Of a stretch of DNA of 35,216 bases, positions 19,013 through 30,286 are shown piece by piece. Positions within the stretch are counted from its first letter, which is position 1; the number at the start of each line of letters is the position of its first letter. The translations under genes were made by a program, and so were the position numbers. The stretch covers positions 1 to 35,216 of the forward strand of contig FMBT01000065.1 of assembly GCA_900095095.1 (NCBI GenBank), written 5' to 3'. This stretch comes from Fragilariopsis cylindrus CCMP1102. Taxonomy: Eukaryota > Bacillariophyta > Bacillariophyceae > Bacillariales > Bacillariaceae. The notes under the pieces are model-generated. The model was not told where the DNA came from, did no database searches, and saw only the letters and a program-made list of their open reading frames with translations.

Positions 19013-21012
19013 TAAAAAAAATATTGTTCTTGTTCTTGTTTTATAAAACAATAAAATATTTACTTAGGCTTCTTTGTCTTTTGATAAAATTTGTGAGTAT
19101 AGTAGATAAATACCAATAATATTTTTTTCTTTGGGTCGGGGATTAAGTACGACTACGTAGGACGAAAATAATGCGATACAAAGCTTCGCCGGTTCGCAGT
19201 TTTGCTTTTCCAAAGCCGAATGATATCCGCTCAGTCACCGCATACATACATCATTATGGCGGATGGAATATGAACTTTCCTAAATACTGCTCGCGACATG
19301 TTGTATGCAATATATATCGTTCGTCATTACTATCATTGATGGAACAAACGATATTAGAATGTAGGCGTCACGATTGAAGTCGCTTTTCACATACTGAAAA
19401 TATTTTGACGCGTTGGTTTTTTAGTGAGATTTGCATTTACTGTTAATAAAAACTAAAAATATATAATTAAGCTAAAATAATGCTGATAAATACGAACAAA
19501 AATCTGATATTGAATTAGAAGTTATACTACTACTTGGGATAGTCATCACATTAAGGTGTCTTAAACGTGTACAAAACGTACTTCAATCGTACTTCAATTG
19601 CCCTTTAATGGTACTTCAATTGCCCTTCAATCAATTCATCACAGACATCGGTACAGTACATCTAATCGTAAATCTCAAGTGCGAATCCATTCTTTCACTT
19701 AAGGATAGTTCTTGATCTGGACACACAAGATTGGAAATAGAAACTGCACTGAACAAGAAAACATAACCACATACACAGTTTAGATAGAGATGAGGTTATG
19801 ATAGTAATATTATGAAATCAATCGAGTTAACTGACAGGGACCAGTGCATTGTAGTGCAGTCACTTTGCAAGCCATGACGACTATTACTATATTATCACCG
19901 ACGATATGATATCTCGAAAACACAAAAGCACAACATAGTGCACTATGCAAAGTTGTATAATGCTGTTTGGAGCCACCTTTTTTGCCCTTTTTGCCTATCA
20001 GATAGGAAGATTTGAATGGCCTATTTGATTGATGCCTGATGCTTTATGTTTTGCTGCTACCAATACATTACAATCATGGAAGAACAAAATATTTCCGTTG
20101 GCCCTTTCTTCTTATTGCAATTGGTGTATGTAATGTATATCCTCTCTCACCTCCTTTATTCAAAATTCAACCCACTATGCAAGATTAAGTACAGTAGCGG
20201 TAATAGATAGTAAGGGAACTGTGTTAGAAAGAATACCACCAACCAACTAAGGAGAAAATACTTAGTAGTTAGTGTACTTAGATAGGATAATTAATTATTG
20301 ATACTCAGCAGTGGATATAGATAATTATTTAACAAAGCATAGTATATATGATACCAATGTGGTGAGGCACCCTGGAACCTTGGTGTATATTGCATAATGT
20401 CACACTCACCTACCTGTAGCTGCCTGCTGCTGCTGGTTGCTGTACGAAAGATGACTGTTGCTACTATACTGGCAATGTTGTTGTAACTGCTTGTATAAAC
20501 ACAGACACAAAAGTGATGAGATTGAAACAAATATTTTGAAATTCTATTATTCAACTATTCCATTCCTTGAGAAGAGATTGCCAATCACGAATAAGGGAGC
20601 AGATGTTGTCGAATGATCTTTTACTCAGAGTTTACGCTTTTTGTGAAAAACCTATTTCAGTACTTTGATTCCTCTTTCCCGTGTCTGAGAAGAGGTCTGT
20701 TTTCCGCTACAAGCGAATAATAAGAACAATGAAAATACAAATTAAAACTGTCCGTTCCTTTGTTCTTTATTGTGTGACGTATTTGACGTATTTATCTAAT
20801 CGTAGGGCTCAAATCCTACCGTTGGCGATGCACAAACTTACAGCGTTTTCCGCAAAAAGAATAAAATAATCGGAACACTTTTTTAATTCGTTCACTGTGT
20901 ATGTATACTATTACCATCACAAATCACAAAACAAAGCAACACGGTAGGTCAAACAACCACCAACGCTACAGTATATAGAAATAATAATCGTCATCTTCGC
21001 TATACCAATACG
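19013..21012. other. approximately 2-kb gene-poor region
   Basis: It separates the DUF6824 gene (-) from the ATP-grasp gene (+) and so contains both upstream regions. A 68-codon ORF with an ATG at 19171-19377 (contains HHYGGWNMNFPKYCSRHVVC) has no recognizable domain. Other ORFs (20291-20554 minus, 20681-20869 plus) look random. A short tandem repeat lies at 19578-19632. No RNA gene was identified. Confidence 0.5.
19578..19632 (+). repeat. 22-bp tandem repeat, about 2.5 copies
   Basis: An 11-base half unit (GTACTTCAATC) at 19578-19588 is followed by two 22-base units, 19589-19610 and 19611-19632. Both start GTACTTCAATTGCCCTT and differ in the last bases. Confidence 0.85.
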
Positions 21013-22855
21013 ATGGCATCCACCAGTACGAATCAAAAGAAGGCGGTGATCGTCGTAACGCCGTACTCTACCGGATGTTGTGTGGCACTGGAGATGCAAA
21101 GACGTGGATACGTCATCGTTGCATTGTGGATAAATGGTTTCGCAGAAGAAATGAAAACACATGTTCCATTGAGTTGCATCAAAGAATTGAAGTACGTCTG
21201 TGAAATCGAAGAACAACAAACCCTACAACTTACATTGGAAGAAATCAAACGCAGAACAAACGATGCGAATCTGGAAGTTGTTGCGTGTTTGGCGGGAGGT
21301 GAAGCTGGTGTAGATGTAGCCGATGTGGTTAGTGAAGCGATGGGTTGCTTTCAAATGGAACACTTGTGGTCGATGATGAAATCTTAAACCGTCGGGACAA
21401 AAAAGTTCAACAAGAATTGTTACGTTCCGCTGGAATGCGTTCTGTAAGACAATCGGGTAGCGATAAATTCGAAGATGTCGAACAATTCTTAAGGACCGAG
21501 TCTTATCCGATAGTGTTGAAACCAACTGAGTCGGCGGGTTCGGATGGAGTCAAACTTTGTCCCTCCTATGAAGAAGCGAAGGATCATTTCCATCAATTGA
21601 TGAGCAGCCAATTGGTCAACGGTGGAGATTGTGGAATGGTTCTGTGTCAAGAATTTCTGCGAGGGAAGGAATACGTGGTCGACCACGTAAGTCTCGATGG
21701 CGTCCACAAAACTATGATGGTATGGGTATACGACAAACGAGAACGAAATGGTAGTGCGTTCGTTTATTTTGGTTGTGTCCCAATAGAAGCCGATTCGGAA
21801 GAAGCCAATTTGATTATACCATATGTTAGAAAAACGCTTGATGTTTTGGGAGTTAAAAACGGACCATGTGAGTAAAATAAATTTATCTACCAGCAAATTT
21901 GTATATAGTGTGCGGCTGCCGTCTAGTGGACTGCATGTCGTCAGATTGGATTGGATTGGGTTCACCACTTCGTCGATGATTTGATTATCACTCCTCTCAC
22001 TTCTATTTTTTGATGATAATTTTGGAAAAATCCAACAATAACACAACAGCACACGGAGAAGTGATAATTACTGAATCTGGTCCTTGCTTGGTCGAAATGA
22101 ACTGTAGAGCTAATGGTGGTGACGGTGCATGGCAACCATTAGCGCGGGGACTAACACCGGGGGGTTATTCGCAGGTAGAAGCAACGGCCGACGCTTATTT
22201 GAATCCTGATAAGTTTCTAACCTTTCCAGATAAGCCTGGTCGACTCATAGGTCAAGGTGTCGAGGTGTGTTTGGTTTCGTACGGGAAAGGTACCGTAAAC
22301 CGTACACCTGGATTCGACGTGCTGAAGAAATTACCTTCGTGCATCCACTTCGAATCAGGAGTAACCATCGGCAGCACCGTTGACCTTACTACTGATTTGA
22401 TCACTTGTGTAGGAAGCGTTATCGTATATCACGAGGATCCAGCCATCGTCGAAGACGATCTTCATTTCATCCGATATTTAGAAAATATGAATGGATTGTT
22501 CGTATTCGAGGAAGCAGAAGAACAGGAACAGAATGAGAAGGTTGTAACAATCGCTGATGCAACTGTATCCTCCCAAGTGGCTAAAGATACGACGGTAGCT
22601 CTACAAAAAACGGAAGAGATCGAGAAGGAAACTGCAGACAACCGATTCCCCGATGCACCATTCTTACAGAAAACGATTTCTCTCCGTAAGACAGTCGACC
22701 TCGACACAGTCCTTGATCATTCTAATGGCGATGGTCCACCTACGATGATTCGTACAGTGTCTCTACAAAAAACAACCGGACACCGATTCCCCAGTTCTGG
22801 CCCATCGATGCTCCGGACTCTTTCGATTCAGAAAGAGCAGCAGAAGCAGAACTAA
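21013..22855 (+). CDS. ATP-grasp domain ligase-like protein with repeated Thr/Ser tail, two exons, one frame shift
   Basis: It starts at ATG 21013 (MASTSTNQKKAVIVVTPYST). A Rossmann-like pre-ATP-grasp domain runs to about residue 110 and ends ADVVSEAMG. The frame then shifts at about 21344 (GGGTTGC, one T short) into LLSNGTLVVDDEILNRRDKK. The ATP-grasp region continues with YPIVLKPTESAGSDGVKLC (nucleotide-binding Lys strand), CQEFLRGKEYVVDHVS and NGPS|HGEVIITE. A 182-bp GT-AG intron (21868-22049) splits NGP-S-HGEV. Exon 2 supplies LVEMNCRANGGDG, the metal-binding Glu/Asn region. About 550 residues in total. ATP-grasp enzymes form an acyl-phosphate and ligate an amine or thiol; this subgroup resembles amino-acid or dipeptide ligases. 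The substrate is unknown. The last 90 residues are an unusual repeat tail. Confidence 0.82.
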
Positions 22856-23557
22856 TACCGCACACTCCCGATTCTATATTAGAATTTTAATATTTACTCG
22901 TTATTGCCATTGTATGTAGATGAAATTCATGCTAGCTAAATTATATATAATTCAAATTCATAAAATATCAGATCTTAATATTTATTATGTCTATTTGTAA
23001 AAAAATCGAATGTGGATATTTAAATATCTACCAGCTTCTTCCTTACTTATGCGATTTTATTCTTACTGATGTGCGTATATTCTATTTGAAGATTTTTTGT
23101 TGTAGTGACGTGAACAGACACATATTGTTATCTAGGACTATATCTCTCGTTAGACACTATTATCCACAACAATTTTGGTGACGTTTGATTCTCTTTACTA
23201 ATGAATAAAAACTCGGGGAGATGAATCCATTCACTTGATCCAAGACAAAAACAAAATTAAATGATAATCAGTACGTATGATTACTAAAATACAAAAATAT
23301 AATTGAATTATCTTATTTTATACTAGTACATAAAGCAGTGATATATCGAATGAATATGAATTGACACCCGGTAGTTTTGTCTTCTTTTCTTCCTTTGTAT
23401 ATGTTTATCTTCGGCATTTTATATATCAAAATACCTCTCGTTCAAACAAACAAACAAAAAAACTGACTCTCTTCTTTTTCTTTTGTTTTATTTATCTTCT
23501 ATTATAAATCCTCAACTACAGTAGTAGTACAGTAGTAGATTAGAGATTAGATTTTGT
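22856..23557. other. AT-rich spacer between convergent genes
   Basis: It contains only AT-rich sequence and a pyrimidine tract near 23465-23500. The ORF at 22987-23181 has no recognizable domain and was not called. Confidence 0.5.
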
Positions 23558-24202
23558 TTAGGGAGATAATCCTAAAAAGAATAATAGTACAAATAGTACA
23601 AATAATCCAGCCACAATTAATTGCAATCTCCATACCGATTGATCTTCTTTCAGTCGTGCGGCACGTCGTGTCTCGGCATCTAATCCTTCATGGGCCACTT
23701 CTAGATTGGCTTCCATATCAGTTAATAAATTAACATGCATACGAGATTCGTCACCAATCACTTGTGTCTGATCACGTAATCTACCAACACCAACAGCTAA
23801 TTCATCAATCATTGCATCCTGTTGTTGCATTGCCATCGCCATTTGTGATTGTTGTTGTTGGTTTTGGTCTTGTTGTTGAGGTACAACTCCTCCTCCACCA
23901 CCACCGCCAATCGTGGGAGGATTGTAGTCTCCGCTATTATTATTATTATTATTATTACTTATCATTTTATCAATACGATGTCCACGCAAGTGTTGTAGTA
24001 ATCGACGCCGGCGTTGGATTTGTGCTGGTGGTAATGGTAGCGTTGATAATGTTTCGTCTAATTGGGTTATATTTTTAAATAAATTTCTTGATTCCGCTTG
24101 ATTATTTGAAATACCTAATCCTTCTGTACGATGTTGTGACGCAATTCGAGTAACTCGAGCGTATTCGTTATCCCACTCGTTCACAGAGGAACTAGAGGAC
24201 AT
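23558..24202 (-). CDS. Qc-SNARE, syntaxin-8-like, with C-terminal anchor
   Basis: 214 residues from ATG (MSSSSSVNEWDNEYARV). The N-terminal half is helical and charged (RRRRLLQHLRGHRIDKM), followed by an Asn run and Gly/Gln-rich linker (82-118). The SNARE motif spans about 127-186: QQDAMIDELAVGVGRLRDQ, then GDESRMHVNLLTDME, then LDAETRRAARLKED. A single transmembrane anchor (about 193-212, LQLIVAGLFVLFVLLFFLGL) leaves only two residues outside. Heptad hydrophobics and the ETRR ending resemble syntaxin 8, a Qc-SNARE of late-endosome or vacuole fusion. At the ionic zero layer, where a Qc-SNARE has Gln, equal-length alignment places His156. It lies head to head with the YqgF-like gene. SNARE class is confident; the orthologue is less certain. 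Confidence 0.8.
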   Translation of the reverse strand: MSSSSSVNEWDNEYARVTRIASQHRTEGLGISNNQAESRNLFKNITQLDETLSTLPLPPAQIQRRRRLLQHLRGHRIDKMISNNNNNNNSGDYNPPTIGGGGGGGVVPQQQDQNQQQQSQMAMAMQQQDAMIDELAVGVGRLRDQTQVIGDESRMHVNLLTDMEANLEVAHEGLDAETRRAARLKEDQSVWRLQLIVAGLFVLFVLLFFLGLSP

Positions 24203-24846
24203 ATAATAATTAATTTAGCTACTGTCTTCGATCTGTCAGCAAAGTAGTTATTAGTTGTTGTTGTTATTGTTGTTGCGTTTCTTGTTGTCTTTGACTGTTC
24301 AATGTTTCGCTATTATTCTTGTTCTTACTCCTTGTTCCTTCCTTTGTTTAGAGCTACAATAATACAACAAGTTGGAAAAAACTGATTATGGGAGGGGTTC
24401 TTCTGCTCGTCAGTTTTTTGAACCCTATCCTTCGATCCCCCAATCACTACTGAATTAGGGTTAGAGTTAGCAATTGTATTTTCAAACCCATAGCCACCAT
24501 TTTTCCTCCACATGATACAATTTTGGGCTCACAAAGTTCTGCTTCTTGTTCGTTCAGGAAGTACGAAATTGCGAAGATCGGAGATCAATCTGCTTCTCTC
24601 CGCAGAATTCACTCACTAAACCCAAGCATTTACCGCAATTCTAAAGGACCAAGAGAATAGCATGAGAAGAAAACGCCGATAGCTAGCGATAGCTGGCGCC
24701 AACCAAAAATGTAATGCTGCTACTTGTACCAGCCTTGTAGTAGTTAGCTAATTGGTGTCGCATCCTAATTTTTCGAACTTGCTTACAACTTACTACTGTA
24801 ATCTTATTTTAATTAAAGGATTGACTCATCATTTATCATCGTAGGT
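24203..24846. promoter_or_regulatory. shared upstream region of the divergent SNARE and YqgF-like genes
   Basis: About 640 bp between two divergent starts must contain both promoters. A GTT/TTG-rich tract lies at 24254-24300. The minus-strand ORF at 24325-24513 shows no domain. No specific element could be assigned by eye. Confidence 0.4.
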
Positions 24847-26105
24847 ATGGTGATTACTGTCGCTACTACTACTAGTATGATTCTTACATCATCGACGCTT
24901 TTGAGTAATAGTGCATTGAAGAAAGTTGTGAAGGCACCCCATATTATTGCAAATGCATTGGATTGGAAAATAGGTGTAGGAATACCAGCAACTGTACTAA
25001 CAATAGATGTGTATACTGATCGTATCGGTTTAGCATTAGCAACGGTCGATCATGACAAGCAGCAGCAGCAAAGCAACAATAATTGTACTGGTACAAAATA
25101 TGATCAATTCACAACAAGAACAGCAGCAGCAGTAGCAGCTGTAACAATAGAAGTTATTTTTCATGCAAAGTATTGGATTCAATTCCGTTATTTCCACCAT
25201 CAACAAATAATAAAAGGAGAGCAAGGAATAGTAACAATAAGAAGAAGAAGAAGAAGAAGAAGAGAATTGCAGTATCTCCTGAAGATAAATATCGACTATC
25301 GAGATTGGTACGAGAACATTCCATTAGTGGATTTATTGTTTCGTGGCCATTGCAAAAAGATACAGGATTAATGGGTGCATCATGTGGACGTACATTATTT
25401 ATTATTGAACAACTATTGGATAATGATGAAGAAGAAGAAAAAGACTATGACAATAACTACACAAAAATATTTACACCAAATCGTCCAGTATGTTTCTGGG
25501 ATGGAAGAATGCATAATAGTAATAATAATAATAGTGATAATAAGACGAAACAACAAGAACAAGAACAACCCCAACCGGATATATTCGGACGGTGTTCTAT
25601 ATATGCACGTACATCAACAAGGAAAGAACATCGTGCCTCGAAAGAACAATACTATCCTCAAAATGAATTTTCAACGATGAATGCCATGAAAGTATGGGAA
25701 GATTTTTATCAAACTCATTGGCCAATAACAACAACTCATAACAAGAACAACAACAGCGATGGTGTTGATAACGATACTATTATGCAGAAACAACAACGAC
25801 AAGAAAAACAAATAAAGGAAGAACAACAACAAGAGCAACTCCAGCAGGAGCGGGAGCGGGAAAATAATCATCATGTCAATTACCCGACTCATAACAACAG
25901 CAACAAGAACACCCTCAACAGAAACGATGACGTATTCAGGTTTTCTTCTTTAGTACAACAACCAAACAATAACAGCGATAGTAACAACAATGACAATAAC
26001 GATGACAGCAACAGCAACAGCAACCCTGAATTATTGTCTTCGCCCTACATTTCTACCAGAAGGAGAAGGACGTTGGCGGCTACATCGTTGGTCTCGATGG
26101 CGTGA
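24847..26105 (+). CDS. YqgF/RuvX-like RNase H-fold protein with Asn/Gln-rich tail, frame broken
   Basis: Two overlapping frames make one protein of about 420 residues. Frame 1 (from ATG 24847) carries a possible targeting leader and then PATVLTIDVYTDRIGLALAT, matching the first strand of YqgF/RuvX (D-x-G-x-x-R-I-G). D54 is kept but the usual Gly is Tyr. Frame 2 carries RLVREHSISGFIVSWPLQ, then DTGLMGASCGRTLFIIEQ (family: VGLPL-x-DG...), RPVCFWDGRM near the second acidic site, and FSTMNAMKVWEDFYQTHWP. The shift lies between about 25180 and 25260, in a run of A- and AAG-rich sequence, and fits one missing base. RuvX-type proteins process rRNA ends or Holliday junctions in bacteria; in algae they are probably organellar. 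Residues after the domain (25740-26050) are extremely Asn/Gln/Glu-rich. The true C-terminus is uncertain. Confidence 0.68.
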
Positions 26106-26278
26106 TCGAACGTAAAAGTTGAAATTAAATTATCTTAAACCATCTTAATTTATCTTATATCTGTTTATTATCATTACTATTATTATTATTATGTATGTAA
26201 TGTGTTTTTTTTAAAACTGTGCTGGGAAGTATATCGTCTCGTATCGTATTGTCTCAAAGTGAGCCATGATTGATTCAT
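26106..26278. other. short 3' spacer between convergent genes
   Basis: An ATT microsatellite (about 26170-26192) and AT-rich DNA lie between the stops of the YqgF-like gene and the coiled-coil gene. TTCATTCATTCATTCAT at 26275-26291 straddles the end of the latter. Confidence 0.5.
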
Positions 26279-29200
26279 TCATTCATTCATACATTCATCT
26301 CTTAGAACAGAAACCAAATCTGGTTCGTCCCATGCAATTACTTCCACAGCTGATTCCTCACTTATAACAAGTTCTTTGCTGTTGCTGTTGCTGTTATCAT
26401 TACTTTCTTTCCACGGTTTTGGGACGACTGCTATGTTGTTATTGCTATTATTACTGAATATTGACTCATTCTCGTTACTGAATATTGATTCATTTTCCTG
26501 GTCCATGTATTCATCGACGTCGATCTCTACTTCTACTTCTACGTCCTCTTCCTCAACTAAGTCAGTATCAATATCAGGGAGTGCATCTTTAAACAGTTCA
26601 TCATTGGTATTATTACTGAAAGTAGAAGCATCATCGAAAAGTGTATCCTGAAAGAACGATTCATCGATACTACTAGAATTAGAAGTACAGTTTATAATGG
26701 ATGCTCTTCCTCTGGCTTCATAGGTAGTTGCTGCTGCTGCTGCTGCTGCTGCTGCTCTGGTTGTTGTTGGCTCTTGTGGGCGACAAGCATCGTTCTCTAC
26801 ATATTGTGGCTCCTTCTTTACTAACTCTTGTCGGAACTGCGATAATGATGATAATATGGCCTCTTCGAAATTGCTATTCTGAGAATCTTCATTTTCACAG
26901 TCAAATGGTTGATCTTTACTGGCAATAGCTGGGGCTTCTTCTTCGGTAGTAATAGCGTCTGCTACTACTGGCAGTATCTCTTCTACTGCATGCGCTTCTA
27001 CATAAGCTGTTGCTTGGGACTCTACTTCGTCCTTTTTCTTCTTCTCCTCATCATGCTCATCATAATCATCATGCTCCTCATGCTCCTCATGCTCCTCATG
27101 CTCCCATGCTCCCCATGCTCCTCCTGCTCCTCCTGCTCCTCCTGCTCCTCCTGCTTGAAAATCTCGCAAGTATTTGAATTCTCTACGTCTTTCATTTCCT
27201 GACGAAAGAAAGCTCCCTCTTCTTCTTGAAGTGTCTTATTGATAATTAATTGTTGTGTCATTTCTATATTTGTCACTTGCTGTGGATTCATTGTTTCGCA
27301 ATCAATTTCCTTATCAATAGAAATTATTGGCTTATCCTTTACCATCTCAAACGAAGAACAACTGAGCTCCCATAACGAGGTATCAGTAGACGATTCTTTC
27401 CGGTGGTATTCCCTATCCTCATCCAGAAATTGGGATATTTTTACAACCTCATCAGTTAGAGCTTCAGGAGTAAGTGGCGATTCATCATCATTCTGTCCTC
27501 CCAATACGCTTGTTAATGAAAATTGTTCTTCTTGTTGTTGCTCCTGCTGCTCTACAGAGACTTGTGGCAACTCGTCAGTTTTCTCTTCGAATTCTATACC
27601 TTTGCCTTCTAACGAGGCATCGGTGGACGATTCTTGTTGGTTTCTCTCCATAGCCGATTGTACGATATTCTCTTCACCAGCAGTATGGGTCATTTTATCG
27701 TGATCTTTTGATGTGCATATTGATATTAATTCTTCTTCTCCTTCTTTTCTTTTTTGGGTTCTGCTTTCATCGTCATCTTCTTCCTGCTCTGACTCATCCG
27801 TCACGTCTTCCATTATCGTTGAAAGGTCATCCGTTTCAGTATCCGAATATGAAGCCGTAGACGAAACATGAATATCTTTTACTTCGTCCTGTCTTCCTTC
27901 CTCCTCACTTATCTGTAAAATCTCGTTGAACATTATTTCGTTATGATTGGCGGGCAAGGAATGCTTTTCGGACTCTTCTGCGGTACTTTCGCTCAAACTA
28001 GGTGATACGTCTGTACACGATCCACCAGTACAGACATCCTTACATTGAGAATTGGTCACACTATCGGTATCTCTTGTGGCAGCCAATTTTATTGCTTCTT
28101 CTCGTTCCTTCAGAGCAATGTCTCGTTTATTCAATTCTTCAAATTTCACTCGTTCTCTCATCCCTTCTACTTCTCGTTCCACTCGTTCTCTCATCCCTTC
28201 TTCTTCTCGTTCTTCAGAGCAATTTCTCGTCTATTCAATTCTTCAATTTTCTCTCGTTCTCTCATCTTTCTTCTTGTTCCTTCAAGAAATTTCTTGTTTA
28301 TTCGCTTCTTCAATTCTCTCTCGTTCTCTCATCTCTTCTTCTCGTTCCTTCAGAGCAATTTCTCGTTTATTCACCCCTTCAATTCTCTCTCGTTCTTTCA
28401 TCTCTTCTTCTCGTTCCTTCAGAGCAGTTTCTCGTCTATTCACTTCTTCAATTCTCTCTCGTTCTTTCATCTCTTCTTCTCGTTCCTTCAGAGAAATTTC
28501 TCGTTTATTCAATTCTTCAATTTTCTCTCGTTCTCTCATCTCTATTTCATCCTTGAGTGCCGCAACTTCTACCTTGGCAGATTCCAATTCCTGTGACGTG
28601 CGGTCGAGTGTTTCTTTTTCTTTTCTAATAAATAATTATAGTATTCATCATTCTTTTCGTTGGTCATCTCTTTTTGTTGAAGTTCCAGTAATTCTTCCTT
28701 TTGTTTCTTCATGAATGTGCTCTCTTTTTCGTTTAGTAGTTCAACTTCTGTTTGTGGGATTGCTCCAATTCTTCTTCTGTTTCTTCAGATCTACCTCTCG
28801 ATCATTTAAGGATGTCATCTTTTTACTCCATTCGTCTACTTTTTCTTGTTCCTTCTTCATATTTTCTTCTTTGAATTCTGCCATACCAACTTTTAAGAAT
28901 TCAAGTTCCTCGGTAAGTTTTCTAAGCTTTACTTTTTCGGTTTCTAATTCATTACGTTCGGCGGTGGCTTGTTCAGTTCTTCGTGCACGTTGTTCTTTAA
29001 TTTGTTGCTCCTTTTCAATGTTGCGTTGTTTCATTTCCATTAGATGTACGTCACGGTCTTCTATCTCTCGCCAACGCTTATCGATCGCGTTATCTGCCAC
29101 ATTGATTGCCTTTTTGTCAAGTTCCAGGAAAAGTGTTTTCGACCAAACACGTTCATTTTCAGGTAATGCAGTACTATGTTGCCCTACGACAGAATCGAGC

Positions 29201-29706
29201 TGCTTACACCGTCCTGCAGCTGCAGCAGCAGTTGCAACAGCAAATCTCATATCTTTCGAAACTCGAAGCTCGTCTTCTTTTAGTCTTTTTTCGGTTGCAA
29301 GTCGGTTGCATTCGTGGTCAACTTTTGCCAATTCGAACTCACAGCGTTCTTTCTTAAGGCTTGATACCAAATAGTAATGGCACCATATCCGATTGCTAAA
29401 ATACAACTCCACGTTCCTATACTGCGAATGCTACGATGGAAGAAAAGTTATGGTGGAGTTGACATCGGTACTTGTAATATGGAGATATGAAAAGGGATTC
29501 CACAGCTTTGGTAACAGAAAAAGCTCAATGATCAAGAGAACAAGAAAAATACTCGTAGAGATTATGGTATTTTTTGTTGTCCATTCTCGGGGTGAGATAC
29601 CGATTTTGGATAGGCCAAAAATACGATGTTCGCAAATTCTTCCTCCCTCGAAAGCCACGGCAAAGCCTGCAGCCGCAGCGGCGCTACATACCACGAAAGT
29701 TGACAT
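26279..29706 (-). CDS. long acidic coiled-coil protein with N-terminal membrane segments, many frame shifts
   Basis: I read this as one gene of about 1,100 residues broken by about nine frame changes. The start (29706) encodes an Ala-rich segment and a hydrophobic helix (TIISTSIFLVLLIIELFLL). A second helix in another frame (CILAIGYGAITIWYQAL, about 29340-29390) follows. Then a long charged coiled coil begins LKKERCEFELAKVDHE and runs through EKVKLRKLTEELEFLK. At 28085-28587 a roughly 23-residue unit, LKEREEEMKERERIEE plus (V/L)N(K/R)RE(I/T), recurs about six times. The rest is acidic and Ser-rich with EEQ/EEH repeats (27050-27140) and ends at 26279. Shifts lie near 29430, 29355, 28785, 28745, 28615, 28285, 28270, 28210 and 27103; most fit one missing base, often in a homopolymer. 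Function is unknown; a membrane-tethered scaffold is inferred. Separate genes remain possible. Confidence 0.6.
28085..28587 (-). repeat. 69-bp coding tandem repeat (coiled-coil units)
   Basis: About six copies of a unit of roughly 69 bases encode LKEREEEMKERERIEE followed by xN(K/R)(R/Q)E(I/T)(S/A). Copies at 28300-28587 are very similar. Those at 28085-28290 are more diverged and carry the single-base deletions. Near-identity at the DNA level indicates expansion by unequal exchange or slippage. Confidence 0.85.
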
Positions 29707-30286
29707 TATGGGTTATTACTGAAAGATAGACTCACTGCTATTACTGCTCGTGTATACTGTTCAATTTAGTGTGCAAATGGTGACTGGAGGGAGAGGGGAC
29801 AGAGCGAGTGACAATAATATTAGACACTTTATGCTGTGATGCTAGCTTTTGGCATGTACGTACTGTAATTTCTTTTGTATGAAATCAAAAAAAATCATTT
29901 ATTTTTTGATCGATGATCGCTGAATAATGATTTCGAGTCAGTGAAGTCACACATGATTGTTTGGAATAATTTACCCATATTACTTCAGTCGTGGCTTTTT
30001 GTTTTATTTTCTATTTTTTAGCATACATGCTAAAAACAAATATAACATACCTTACGTTAGGTTGCGTTGCGTTATGTTATGTTATGGTGTAGGTCTATGG
30101 TATGGTATGGTATGGTAATCTATCTTCTATCTTCAGTCTTGCTGGTTGCATTATTAGTTAAATTCCGACGAGAGACGCTTCGTGTTTGAGAGAGGCCTTG
30201 ATAATTCCTGTGGCAACAAAAGCTAGAACCTACATCTAATAGTTTTGTTAAACGAATATCAGAGAGGTATCGAATAGGTCAGCAGT
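29707..30286. promoter_or_regulatory. intergenic region between the divergent coiled-coil and MYND genes
   Basis: About 580 bp containing both upstream regions. A TATGG pentanucleotide microsatellite at 30096-30117 and a loose GTTAT/GCGTT repeat at 30057-30085 lie here. No ORF. Confidence 0.45.

Noticed and set aside
19171-19377. 68-codon ATG ORF as a small gene
   Set aside because: No domain, splice partner or repeat support; kept only as a note in the spacer entry.
20800-20835. Possible tRNA T-arm (GTAGG-GCTCAAAT-CCTAC)
   Set aside because: The loop has 8 bases instead of 7 and no matching acceptor, D-arm or anticodon stem was found upstream.
26041-26105. Alternative end of the YqgF-like protein (frame reading FLPEGEGRWRLHRWSRW)
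   Set aside because: It needs a +1 shift, unlike the single-base losses elsewhere, and no homologous tail is known to me.
28002-28714. Long overlapping plus-strand ORFs, rich in Ser/Leu/Phe
   Set aside because: Antisense shadows of the 69-bp coiled-coil repeat; periodic coding repeats stay open in all frames.
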